Below, one piece after another: positions 36,737 through 49,200 of a stretch of 64,000 nt of DNA (positions within the stretch are counted from its first letter, which is position 1; each line of letters starts with the position of its first letter). The stretch is taken from contig DF236965.1 of assembly GCA_000708835.1 (NCBI GenBank), positions 4,700-68,699 of the forward strand, in the 5' to 3' direction. The notes beneath the pieces were generated by a model. That model did no database searches. It was not told where the DNA came from and worked only from the letters and a program-made list of their open reading frames with translations. The translations under genes were made by a program, and so were the position numbers. The DNA comes from Klebsormidium nitens. Lineage: Eukaryota; Streptophyta; Klebsormidiophyceae; Klebsormidiales; Klebsormidiaceae.

Positions 36737-38028
36737 TTGCTGGAAGTTTTGGAGCAGAATTTTCAGATTTATTTGTGGCCAGCAGGAGCTCGCGTCTTTA
36801 AGGTCAAATCGAATATCGGATTCTGGAGGAAGAGGTGTGTATGGACCAAAATGGATCATCAGTTCATCAGTTCATCGATTCATCGGTTCATCATCGATTC
36901 ATAAGTTCATTAGGTCAAAGCGGTTAGCTGCAGTTATGAATCATTGCTTTGCGGACGTTGTGAAACAAAGGGTGGACTGCCCACCTAAGCGCGCGTCCAA
37001 TATCTGAAGATGGGAGGCGGTTTCGGGCCCACCATTATTATTTGAGAGAAATAATATGGATCCGCTCACCGCCAGCGCACAGATGGCAGCGTCGATATAG
37101 CTAGGCCTCGAACATGGAATCCGATTATCATGATCTTCGTGCTGGTCATTCGCGCTATACCGTCTGCTACCTTCGTGCAGCACGTGTTGGCATTTACTAT
37201 TACGCGCGTCATGCAAATGCACACATGTCCGGCCACCCGAAACCACGACGGTACACGGGCTTTTGAGAAGTCATGACATCGACGGCAAGCGCGAACAGCA
37301 CGAGCTTTATTGAGTCCTTGACGGCATCCAGGTTCCGTCATATGAATGCAGGCATAGCTATAGTTTTGAAAACTTTGGATTGAAGGTCATGCATGAGATC
37401 GAATTGATGAATCAGCACATGTTTTCTCTGCCTGCCGGTAGACTCACTTTGGTCGATCATGCACGTTTATAGCAATCTCTCGACTGGCTTGAAACAAATT
37501 TCGATCCTCTGTTGGTTGATGTAACAAAAACAAGCCTATGCAAGAGAGAGTAGTCTGTTCTTATCTCTAGTGTGCAAGGGCATTCATCATTCAAGCGTCT
37601 CAGCCCACATCGCAAGGCTTACGGCTCGTTGAGCTGTCTGTTCTGTCAGTATCATCAAGCTGTTAAACTGCAAAAGGCATCATCAAGTACAACACGCTTT
37701 CTTGCCGGACGCCACTTCCTTCGTGCCTAGGGGCCCCATCAATAAACACTTCCGCGTACCTGACTGCACAAATCAACAGCCACCGCCAGATACAACTCCA
37801 GTCTCTTATTCCTATGTCGCTCGGTCGCGCTCCACTGTAGCTCAACCAGCGTCTGTGCATTGCCTGATTCAAAACCCCTTCCCCCTCCTTTCTACTCGAT
37901 GGCAGAACAACTCGATGAGCTACCCTTCAAAGTCAGAGCATCTGCCCTACAACGCCTTTGCCCCACGGATGCTAACTATGAAAGTTTTCTACGAATGTCA
38001 TCCGTGTTACTAGCCCTCCCCAGCCTGC
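36737..38028. other. Intergenic region between convergent genes, with a 'ttcatc' microrepeat
   Basis: This stretch holds the 3' UTRs of the TPR and kinase genes. At about 36853-36911 a degenerate 'gttcatca/gattcatc' repeat runs for roughly 60 bases with an 8-9 base period. No gene or RNA is recognised elsewhere in it. Confidence 0.6.
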
Positions 38029-41000
38029 CTAGCCGCCACGTGTCCCAGGCGGAGGCCGACCAGGTGCAGCCTGCGCGCGATCTGGTCCGCGGAGGGGCGC
38101 CGCGGGCCACGGGAAGCGCAGCCCCGCGGCAAAGTGGAACTTGACCTCCTGGAACAGGAAAAGAGGAAGATTAGATAAGTCGGAAACAGCAATGAAGCAG
38201 GGCATACGGGGCCGCAGAATCTTTTAGTACGTGGTTGACTTCAGACGTGTTCAGATGAGGACCTCTTGGATTGATGCACTTCTGGAGAGAACGTGACCGC
38301 CATTTGAGTCGAGGATAGACACTACAAGGCACCAAGAGTCTGGATAATAAAGTGTAGTATCACCTGATGATTTCCTGGATATCGTCGTGTAAGCACCCCA
38401 GATTCGGAAACTTGATCGGATAGAAAAGTCATCATGAAAGCTAAGCAGAAATTCAAATTCTTCTATCGGCTCCGAAGAACGGCGGACTCGACTTTGGATT
38501 AGTACGAGCAGAGACCGAAGACCATTGATTGAGCGAGTAAGGCGGACCACTCACGAAGGGGAAGTCGAAGTTCTCAGTGGGAGTTCTGCCGGTGATGATC
38601 GACCACAGCGTGGCCCCCGTGGCAAACACGTCTCCAGACCTGTCCTGCCGGTTGGCGTCGTAGGCCTCGGGCGGCAGGTGACCGTGCGTGTAGGCCTGGA
38701 GGAAGAACCAAAGAGAAGTTAGAGCTCTTCCTAAGAAAGGTTGCGTCTCAGTACAGGCTGGTAGGCAGCAACTTATCTTGAGAAGATCTTAACCTGTCCA
38801 GAAGAGGAAACCCTTTTTAACGAATAAAGCAAGATCTTCTACCGAGGTGATGAGAAACTTCACTTCGACAAGAAATGCAGGTACGTCTGCGAGTTCAATC
38901 GAGTCCCAGGATTATTAATAACCCCAACTCCTAAACCCTGCCTCACCAGGCCCGCGACGCGCTCCCCCTCCGCGGCCGCCCCAAAGTCCGCGAGCTTGGG
39001 GGCGCCGTTCCTGTCCAGCAGCAAGTTGTCGGGCTTGATGTCCCGGTGGAGGAGGCCGGCCGCGTGCACGGCCGCGACGCCGCGCGCGAGCCGCTCGCCC
39101 ACCCAGGCGGCCCACTGCAGGTCGCGAGCGCGCGCGAGCGTGCGCCCGGCTACGAACACGCGGTTGTCGGGGTCGGCCAGCTCGAGAAGCAGGACGAGCT
39201 GCCCTTTGGCGACCGTGTAGCCCTCGAGAGAGACGCAGAAGTCGCCGCGCACGGCGTCCAGCGAGCGGGCCTGAGGAGGAGGGGAAGGGAAGGAGCCATG
39301 AGCACCTTATCAAACACGAGGCCTGGAAATGAGGTTCTGACAGCCGCAGGACTCGTCGGAAGAACAGGTGGAAAAGGTCTACGAGAACAGCGAACACTTT
39401 TGGGCAGCGTGTGTTTCCTTCCGGCTACACAGGTGCTTTCATCCTACATCAGAATGTCCATTTTTTCAGAATTTTAATCAAGAAATAAGAATCTAGTATG
39501 CAAACTCGGTCATCGAGGCTCTCTCGGGTCTCCGCAAAGCAATCTCAATCGAAAGATTTGAATTGATCAGGTCCGTCAAATGACAAGAGAATCTGCCAAT
39601 GGCTTAATGTAGAAGGCGTCACCCGCGCTCGATTGCTCACCTCTCCGGGCAGCGTGTTCCTGTACGTTCCGTCCTCTAGTTGCTTCTCGGCCTTGGCAGC
39701 GAAGTCGCGCCACTCCCCGCGCGCATCCAGGGCCCGAACGTGAAAGACGGCGCCCTCGTTGCCCTGGCAGACGGAGAAAACGCGACCGTCAGCATTTCAA
39801 AATGACGAAGCAAACTTAGTTGCAAGATTGGAGAGCAGACGAGGAGATCCTTCCGATGCTGACGTCATGCAAGGTCTTGGACCGAGAGCAGGCTACTACG
39901 AGGACTCAAGAAGTGGACGGTTACAGCGATCCGAAAACGAGCGAGAACGGTTGGTCAGTAAGAGAAGATATGTGCTCACCTCGCCGATCAGAGCAACCTC
40001 CTCGACGGTGGGGAAGAAGAGGGGCGGCCGGGCGAAGCTCTTGAAGAGGTCGTCGAAAGGGCCCTACGCATTATTTACGAGGTCGTCAGCATTAATTTGG
40101 TGCGTATGTTTCAGAAGAGACGTCAGCAATACGTACGAATGGTTACACAACTCTAGAGTCCACGCGTATCTAATTTGAGAATAATCAGGAGAATTTAAAC
40201 GCAGGAGTAAGACAACAAAAGTATTTCAGTGCCGGCTTGTGCACAAATCAGAGTCTGAGCTGATACTGACCGGTACTGTCCCAGCTGGCAACAGATCGCT
40301 CGTCTTTCCGTCCGCTCCGCTCCAGATGCCCCATACACGCACGGACGGAATGACAGCCGCGTTCCCCCAGGGGGGGAGGTCCCCGCAGGAGAAGGGGCTC
40401 AGGTCAGCCGATCCCACGTCCGAGAAGATGCCCCCCGTGACGAACGCGTCGTCCTGGCTGAAGATCGTCTCGTACTGGGGGGCCTGGGCGGGCTGCTCCA
40501 CGTCAGTAGTCGGCAGGGGGGGGGCAGGAGCAGCGGACGGAGCAGGAGAAGCAGGGAGGAAGAACGGCATCTGCGAAAGGGAACACAATTGAGTCGCAAG
40601 AAAAGAGTGACTTCAACATAAGCGTAGAAATTTACAAGATGACAAGATAGTTGGAACTTAGATGTTGACTTGAAGATCTTTTGCGATCTTGATGTTTCTA
40701 CAAGTTAGATGAAGCAGGCAGATTTCTCTTAGCAACGTCAAAGCTCAATGATCCAAATAATTGTTCTGTAACTGTTTCCAGTAAAGAGGTCAACCCGTGC
40801 TAATCTTCTCAACAAACTCATCTTACATAGAACCAACATGAAAGGTTGTCAGAAAACCTGGCTTCTCGTTTTAAAAACCTGGACAATTAGTTTTGTTCAA
40901 GGCTTACGTTATCAGGATGTGTCTCCATCAATGGCTGTCCTGTCTGAGGCTCCCCCTGGCTTCCTGTTTCCGCCAGTCCCATCCAGCCATCGGCAGCCTG

Positions 41001-42239
41001 CAGCCGGTCCGATCTAGCCTCCTCAGGAAGCTCCCCCCGACTGTGGCGCTCCCGGCAATAGCCTGCAGACGGCATGACGAGGTATGTGAGGGTGTTTTAT
41101 ATTTTCGAACCAGAGAAGGTACCGAGGCGTTGAAAGGCATCTTTCAGACGAATGAAAAGCTTGAGTTCCAAGGACTGGTAGAAAGCAGGTCTTTGTCAAA
41201 ACAACGGAACGCCCAGGCTGTAAACTCGCTCACTTCTCCTGGCAGAATTTGGTTGACTTCTCCTGAGAGAATTTGGTTGTTTAAAGCTTGAAAAAACTTC
41301 ATATCATTTGATGAGTAGGAAGAACACCATATGTTTGTTCAATTTCTTACAAGCTTCATCTCTTTTGAATTGCAAAACGCAAGTTCGTTTCATCTGCAAG
41401 AAAAAAAACGCTGATCATTGGACTTTGAGAACAACCAGATCAATAAGATGTTCGAACCTTTTCTCGTGAGCTCGCAAGGCACACAGAAAGTGACCATCAC
41501 ACCCCAGAATTCCTTAAAAGTCTTTCTGGAACATCAGAGAGGTTATAGTCTACTCTGAAAAGTTCGAGCACACTCACCGTCTCAATCTGGGACTCTGCTG
41601 AAAGAATACCCTCAACACCCTCGGGCTCTGCTCCCTCCTGCTCCTCCCTCCACTCCTGGATCCCCCTCTCGTGATCACCCCCTCCCTCCTCACCATGCTC
41701 TCCCTCCTGATCATCCCCCCTCTCAAGAATGTCCCCTCCCTCCTCAACATCAACCCCTCCCTCACCATTTCCTCCCTTCTCAACACCTCTTCCCTCCTGA
41801 ACATTCCCCCCCTCCTGAGCATTCCCCCCCTCATGAACAATCCCCTCCTCCTCGACATCCCCTCCCTCCTGGATATCCCCTCCCTCCTGCAGATCCCCTC
41901 CCCCTTGAACATCCCCCCCCCCTGAACAACCCCCTCCTCCTGACTATCTCCCCCCTCCTGAACAAGCCCCTCCTCCTCGATATCCCCTCCCTCCTGAACC
42001 ACCCCCACCTCCTGAACCTCCCCTCCCTCCTGAACCTCCCCCCCTGCAGCCTCGTCATCCTCATCCAGCGGGGCCTCTCGTGCTTCCTGCTGGAGCTCCC
42101 CCCCCGCTGGGACGGGCTCAAGACCCGTGGCTGCAGACAGGCTGCTGAACACACAGTCTCTGACTGCGGCATTAAGCGCCCATGCACTGTCTGCAACAAA
42201 GTCGACCGCTCTCTGGAACACGCAAAACAGCGATGCCAT
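38029..42239 (-). CDS. Divergent protein kinase with a Glu/Gly-rich repeat N-terminus
   Basis: Model as read: exons 42239-41578, 41040-40908, 40570-40271, 40063-39980, 39763-39641, 39270-38947, 38695-38555, 38148-38029; 628 residues. The kinase domain lies at about 385-615: glycine loop LIGEGNEGAVF, likely ATP-anchoring Lys417 in FAAKAEKQL, catalytic loop LLHRDIKPDNLLL (Asp511), metal-binding ADFG (Asp529), and LPPEAYDANRQDRSGDVFATG for the activation-loop end and helix F. All key catalytic residues are present, so it should be active. The N-terminal exon carries a coding minisatellite of QEGGD-like units that turns into RREG-like units after a G10 run, a sign of a frame switch. The exon 1-2 junction is the least sure: the acceptor at 41040 is chosen for phase; a stronger-looking acceptor ending at 41063 does not keep frame. 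The C-lobe looks short. I do not recognise a named kinase family. Confidence 0.78.
41630..42110 (-). repeat. Purine-rich coding minisatellite
   Basis: On the minus strand this stretch is almost all purine, built from about 18-30 base variants of GGAGGGGATATCCAGGAGG. It encodes QEGGD or RREGM type units, depending on frame. A run of ten C on the plus strand (about 41913-41922) divides the two frame usages. Such strand asymmetry can favour slippage, G-quadruplex or triplex structure. Confidence 0.85.
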
Positions 42240-43211
42240 CACGCTCGCAGCTACCCTTCGCTGCTCCTACGCAGTCACTCCGAGGCTCGACTCGTGAACA
42301 AGCACTCGCAATCGCAGCTCGCAGCAGAGCACAGCACGTCGCTAAGCGGAACGCCTGAACGCCGGAGAGAGTCTTTCTCTGCCACTGGTGCAGAGAAATG
42401 AAGCTTTCGCCTAGGCGAAGCAGACTATTAGTCTATTAAACCTTCGAAGGATTGAGCACGCGGCGGAGGCTACGCGGCCGCGAGCCGGGCCCGCGCGCGA
42501 CCCCGGCCGCAGGCTGAGCTCGTCCCAAACCTCCAACAACGGCCAAGCCTTTTCGACTGGCGTACTCGTGCGCAGACCATGTTGAAAGCTGCAGCTTCGG
42601 ATTGCTCTTAGACATGCGAAAGGAGCCCGTGTAGACATTCTTCTGTCTAGTTTTTATATGCATGTCCATTTGCAAGCTCGGCAGCCTGCTTTTACCCAAA
42701 GAGGCTTCGCATCAAGGTTCATGTGCATGCTACTAGTATGAAGCAGCTATTGATCGAGCGATTGGCTTCAGCAAACCGTGTGCACGTATATAATGGCGCA
42801 CGTACTGAGTTGGTAGAAACGTTCATGCTGTCAAATTGTCCCGATGAAAAGTCTCCTCGATCCTGGCATGTATGTGAGCAAGATTCGAGGTTGACGGGGT
42901 TTCTAAAACTCGGGCCAACCGCGGCCTGCATGAGCCTGGTGCATGCATAAGCGGTATCATGATCATCTGGACAACATATGGCGCGTCCCATGTGGATAAG
43001 ATCGTGTATCGCCAACTCACGAGGGACTATCCTTTCATATGCAGTACGTGAATACAATCATTCATTGTACATCATTAGCTCGACCAGTTTTACTCCGTAG
43101 ACAAGAATGGTGACAAAATGCGCGCTTTCTTCAGGGGCCCCTATCTCATCGTCCTACCTTTGAGCTGCTGCCACATGTTTTCTGAAATTACTCTGCTAGC
43201 TTACTGTGTGC
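42240..43211 (-). promoter_or_regulatory. Upstream region of the kinase gene
   Basis: This is the only same-strand gap in the window: it holds the 3' UTR of the SUMO protease gene (which ends at 43212) and the kinase promoter. No coding exon or RNA gene is recognised. Confidence 0.45.
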
Positions 43212-46200
43212 TTAATTGAACGCCTCCTCCGGTCTTGACAACACCCAGTCAATCCAGTCCTGACCTCCTACCATCAGCTCTACGGTCGGGTCATCTTCCG
43301 TGCTGTCCGGATCTCTCCCCTTTCTTGACTCATCTTCCTCGACACCATTAGGCGGTTCGTTTCTCTCTGTTTCACCGTTTGGCAGTCTGTCTACCACTCC
43401 CCCGCCACCGTCTCTAACACTGCCCGGTTCAGTATCCTTCATATGCCATGCTTCCTCCTTTGGATGTGTGCCGCTGCTCACTGCTCCAATTCCCTGCAAG
43501 AAGTCGTTCCCGCTCGGAAAGCCTCTTTCTTCCGGTGACGTGCTCGACAAAGTAGCCATTTCTTCTGCAGTTTGCACTTGCTCCAATTCCCCTTCCTCAC
43601 CCACGCTCGCTACGCCAAACGTCTCCATTGCATCCAGAAACAGCTCGGACTGCTGCTCAGCTTCCGCAATCGTACTCTCCGTCATCTTTGCTCCGCCTTC
43701 GACTACCGTCTCTTCCCGCTCAAGCTCCATTGCCTGGCACTGCGCTCCCGCTTCTGACTTCCCTGCCAATGAGCCGGTCTCGAGTCCCCGGCCAGATTCT
43801 GGGGCCCAGTCAGCGAGCTGCTGGCTGCACCCTTTCCGTTCCGCTCCCAGCCACGTGACGTCTCCCACCCCTAGTTGCCCCACCTCCGCTTGTTGCGCAG
43901 GATCAACAAGATCTGCGGAAATTTTCCCACACCCAGGTAGATATCCAGCATCGCCGGTCTCTTGCGGATGGCTCGCTGCCGGTCCGTGCTCGTTCGCGCT
44001 TCGCGGCGTCCCCCGTGACGCTATCCCCTCCAGTCCCCTCCCCTCTTCAGTCTCCATATCGTTTAAGGTTCCCTCCTTCGAAGGAGAATCCGTACCCCCC
44101 TCGGTCGCACTTTCGACTGGTCCTGCTGGTACCCCAACCTGTGCTCTCTGGTTCTGCTCTCCGACTTGCCGCTGACCTCTCTCAATCTCCACCGCAACTT
44201 CGAGTGCCCCTATTTCTGCCGCATCTTCGTGTTTTACCGGCAGCAATGACGATCCATCTGCGTAAGCTGTGGCGACTGACGAACCAGGGAGCAAAGGCTC
44301 AGACTCGAGAAAAGGCAAGAGGCTCGGCTTTGTGACCCCGGCAAGGGCTTCCCTAGAAATACTCCCTTGCGCGCCTGGCCCCCTTTGGACCGCTCCTGAG
44401 AGGAAAAGCTCATCGGCGCCGGCCAACTCAACGCACCGCTTGCGCACCTCTTGTCGGAGAGTGCTAGCGATGAGGTCAGCGATGTACTGCTGACAAAGCG
44501 CGTCCAAACTTTGCGGCCCCGCTACGGCCTCAGAAGTAACCGGGATGCCAACCCCGGTATCTGACGGCAAGAACGGCTGCTCTACGGTCAGCACCGCCCC
44601 GTTTTCCGACTGGTACCCGCCGCCGTTTCGTCCCTCCTCTAGTTGCTCCCACTCCGAAGGCTGCAGTGAAATGGCAGACCCGTCTGCGGTTGTGTCGGGC
44701 GGCAATTCAGCGCCGCCGTTCGTCCCATTTGCAAGGCCCCCGTCTCGTTCTTCCGCTTTCTCACTTGGCCCCACTCCCCGGAAGTCCACGTCTGCTCCTA
44801 CGTCCACCTCCATGGCATCCTTCTCATCGACTGCTGGCGCCTGTTCATGCGGTGCCCTCTCCCCCGTTCCCGCTGCTTCTTGTCCCCCGCCTTCGTCGAC
44901 TGCCGTTTCCACTAGACCCTCCGCTCGTTTCCTCTCCTCCGTGCAGCCATACACAGCTTCCGCCACGGCACTGTGGTGAACCGGCCAGGGTGAGGAAGTG
45001 TCTAGCCTTCCGGTTGCAGTATCCGGGGTCAGATCTGCCAGTCCAGATTCGACCACAAGCCCGACTGACAGAGACTGGTGCGCTTCGCCGGGCGTCGACT
45101 CTAGTGAGCCGCTTCCCTGGACGCTTGAGACTGGCTCGACTGGTTCCGAGGGGAGACACACCGCCGCTGACACCCGGTCCTCGACGCCAGTCCCGCGCTC
45201 CAAGACTATGACGTCAGCGCCATCTCGAAGTGCGCCTGTCCCAGTCCGGGATTCGCATTTATCCGGAGCCTGTTCCAACCCAGCCTCTACTCGAACAGCA
45301 GCGGGTTCGTTGTTCAGCTCCGGCGGACTCTGTGCCGACTGTGACGTCTGTGCTGACGGCACGGCCCCACCAGCTGGCAGGCACCCAGTCGGAGCAGAGG
45401 GGTTGATGACGCCAGCTGGGTCGGACGATTGGATGGGCAAAGGGGTGGGAAGGCTTGGGGAAGCGGCAGGGAAAGCGCCTTCTTTGGTTGCCGTGACGTC
45501 ACCCAGAGGTGGGGTTCTACTGCAGGGGGAGGAGAGCGCCAAACACCCCACAGGAGGCTTCGGGGTCTGAGGCGTTTCTTGTGGCGGGCCGACAATCTGC
45601 GACGTCAGCTGCAAACGAAAGGAGGCCGAGATATGAGAAGTTGACGGCGCATCAACACGCCGTAAGGCTCCAGCCCAGGAAAGTGTCGGCACCCTGGTCT
45701 TAGCCCGGTCATTCCCCATCTTTGACCGAGTTCGAACGCTTTGGCCCCTGTGACCAAGCTCTCGCCTTTGAACTCAAACCGCGTGTAGATCGTTGCCAAA
45801 GCCTTTGCCTAGTACTCAGACCCTTCTGAAGCAGTCTCCGCATCTGGTTCATAGTGGTGAAAACGAGGATCATTTAGTCTCCCGTTCTTTGACGTACTTC
45901 GGCAAGGAGCCGATCTGAAATCATGTTCGTGCATCATGACAATGCAGTATCCTTTACTTCGCAAGGTGTCAACGCAAGTGGCAGTGGATAAACGTCCTTC
46001 TTATCATGCTGCGCAATCTCCAAATTTGATTTGCTTCCCTCACCTGCTTCTGTGCTGCGGCCTGCCCCGCTGCGCCGCTGCCCATGAACTCGACTTCGGA
46101 AGTGCCTGCGTCATCCGCCTCGTCCGGTAGCTCCTCCAGGCCGAACAGCCGCTCGAGCATCCGCAGCAAGTCCAGGCGGCGCAGGGACGCAGACTCGGAG

Positions 46201-49200
46201 GGGTACCACGTGCGGCCCAACTACAAAGATCGTCAATAAGTCTCAGAATTGCGTTCAATCAGGCCTAGTTTACTTAGATCAGTTTCCCCGGCTTGATTAA
46301 ACAAAGAACTCAATGCAGAGTTGACATACTCCGAACCCGTACCTTCCCTCAATCCTCAGGTCTTACCTCTCCCGTCCCTGGACATTGACCTAAATAATCG
46401 TAGCCAGTACTCAACGTCAAATGAGATCGCTCATGTGGCTGTTGACATCCTCAATCTATTGGTAGAGCGGCGCCTGTAGAATCGCTTTGACGGAAAGGCC
46501 GGTGAATCGATCAATTCGGAGATTGCCTGCAGTTTGACAAGTATCGGACAGTGCAACAAACAGAAGGGGGATGCGAGCACCGATGCCTGCCTCCGAGCAG
46601 CGTTTGTTTCGACACCGCCCTCTTATTTACCCCGGCCCTGAAAGAATACGAGGTGCGGCTAAGCGGCAGAAGCATGCGCAGACTGAGATTTCGAATATCT
46701 TCATCATTCACCGAGTTTTGCAGCTTGTCCTCCCTGCGGGAATCCTGGCAAGCACAGACGCAAGAAAGGGTAGGGACAGACGCAAGAAAGGGTAGGGGCG
46801 GAATAAGGGGCGCGGCGCACCTGGAGCGTGGAGGTGAGGTCCGCAAGGCGGAACATGGCGGGGGCGGTGGTGACAAACGTCTCGAGGCTGTGAAGGAGGA
46901 AGAGGCCGCAGTCGAAGTCGTTCTGCTGGAGGGGCACCTGCAATGGAAGCGAAAACAAGTGCGTCAGTAAGAAACCAGGTCGGAAAATTCGCTCGCAAGA
47001 CGACCTCGTATGGTAAAGGCCTTTAACTTTGTCGAGAGACAGGGCTAATCGCATGGCGAATTTGCCGACCGACGAATCTGCAAAGCTGTCAAACCCACAG
47101 TAAGGCGTCAGCTAGTGACGCAGCCAGCAACTCAAGAAGCACGGACAGTCTGCCAGCACCAGCGGCTTGTTTCACAAGGCGTAATACAATCCCGCACTAC
47201 GAGGCTAGAAAGAACGCATCTTGAAAAACTCGTCGAGTAGTGGACCGGTGTGGTGGACGTTCAAGAAAAGCCTGGTGCAGCCTAGGTCTGGCTCCGTGCA
47301 CTTACTGGCACGCGCTTGACCAGGATCTTGTCGGCGTTGAAGGCGGGGCGGGCGTTGGCGAGCGGCTTGTGAGAGCGGGTGCCGGCTTGGGCGCCCGGGG
47401 AGAAAGACGGGGCGGGCTCAGTGCGAGGCGCAAGCTGCTGCAGCACCTCCCAGGCCAAGTAGCTGCAGAGCCAACGAATCATATGAGATGACGCTTTCCC
47501 ACTTTTAAGACGGTTCATCAAGCTACATACGTTGGTCTAGCTCGCTGCAGCGAGACGGGTTGGGTAGGTTCGGGGTTTAAGCTAGGTACAGGTGCGAAGT
47601 TATAAGCATTGGGTTAGAATTCCGGTCATGTGCGCCTAGAAGGTTGAGGCCACCATAAGCAGGCAAGATTGATACTCTGATGAGAAGACGATGCAGGGAC
47701 GGGACTGGGAAAGGACGGATCGAGAGTGGGTCCACTGCGGTTTCATTAACCGAATCCGGTGGACGATTTCTCCGTTGAACGTTCATATGGGCGATCCAAC
47801 AGAATGTCGCACATCAGCTTTCAGCCGGAAACTTCAGTTGATAAAAAAGATTGATCGGAGCGAACGGATACTAGACACCTCAACGAGTAATGAGCACGTC
47901 ATCAGAATGATCACCAAAGTCACCAAGCCCGTGAGTCAACGGGCGAAAACCACTCAACATGAGTGGCAAGCCGACTCCACGGACACTGCATCGATTCGAC
48001 GTCTCGCTCGATTCTCCGGCTGAGAATCCTTGCCCGCTTAGAACTATTTCCTCACCTCTTGAGCTGCCTTGTGACACTGGACGTGGCATGCCCCCCGTGT
48101 TTGGTGCCCAGCGAATCCAGGTGCAGGATGGCGGGGGTGGGGATGCTCGCAGGGCCCGCTTTCGCCCCCGGGAGGGCCAGCATGCGCTCCTCGGGGAAAC
48201 AAATGACCGCGAGCGTCCAGTGGTCCAAATCGTGGATGGGCACGAAGATGTACTGCTTGGCTAGCAGGTCGATGCCTTTGGTCCATCGTCGCAGACGGTG
48301 GAAGTCGGGGCCGTCGGGGTGCCGCCGCAGCCGCTGCGCATGCGAGAGAGCGACTTCGCAAAGAGGATGTTGGGGATTATGATCGCTGTTGGTGTGAGTA
48401 TCGAAAGAGGTGACATAAAGGTCCCGAGGATCCAGAAAGGCCTGGATCTCCGATCCTGGATTTCAAACGAGGAAAGAAGAGCGAGGATGTTTGAAGCAAC
48501 GCAAAGCGGAGATTCCGCCTTCCGTTGAGCGAGCGACTGACTTGCTGGATGACATTCTCTCATTGATTTCCAAGGCTTTTGATTCCAGTCGGAGTGTGTT
48601 GCGGGTCATCAGATGGTGAACATGCTTGCAATCGTGGTGTAAAAACTACTGGAAATACAATCATCGGCTGCTTTTGATTCTCTTCTTTGATGGTTGATGC
48701 CTAGCAGAACGAGTCCTCGGTCGCCAAGCGGCACATGAAGAAGGGATCTTGTTTATTAGCGGCACAGTTTGAGATGCCTGGGGCTTGCCTGTGCGGTGGT
48801 GAGCTGCTTCAACTTCTTGTAGAAGAAACTGTTCAGGAACAGACACGAGTCCAGCGGAAGGTCGGAGCGTGGCCAGTTGATCTGGAGCCACCTGGAGGAT
48901 TGCGCTGACACGGTGAACACCAGTGTTTCTCAAATCTGGTGACCGGCTTGCATCAGCATTCGCTCAAGGAGGAGTTTCCTCTGGTCATACCAAGGGTCTC
49001 GGAATCTCGTTTGTCATGGAGCGGCTTCCGAAGTTGACGAGAGCCTTCGGTTCGAGACTATGATTGAATAAGACCGACGCACCGGTAGTAACAATCACAA
49101 ATGAGCAAGCTTTGTGATCTGGAGATTTCGTTGCACATGTCTTAGTCGACTTCTGGATCCCCTCTCACCTCATGTAGAACTCAATGATGGTGTCGTTAAG

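Noticed and set aside
43300-45570. Plus-strand open frames rich in Ser and Pro
   Set aside because: They are shadows of the single large SUMO protease exon on the minus strand, and they lack family similarity, a start context and splice continuity.
46459-46510. tRNA-Tyr-like stretch (ttggtagagcgg followed by ctgtagaatc)
   Set aside because: The D-arm end and a GTA anticodon-like context resemble plant tRNA-Tyr, but the acceptor stem does not pair and there is no TTCGA-type T-arm in the right place. It is inside a SUMO protease intron. At best it is a decayed relic.
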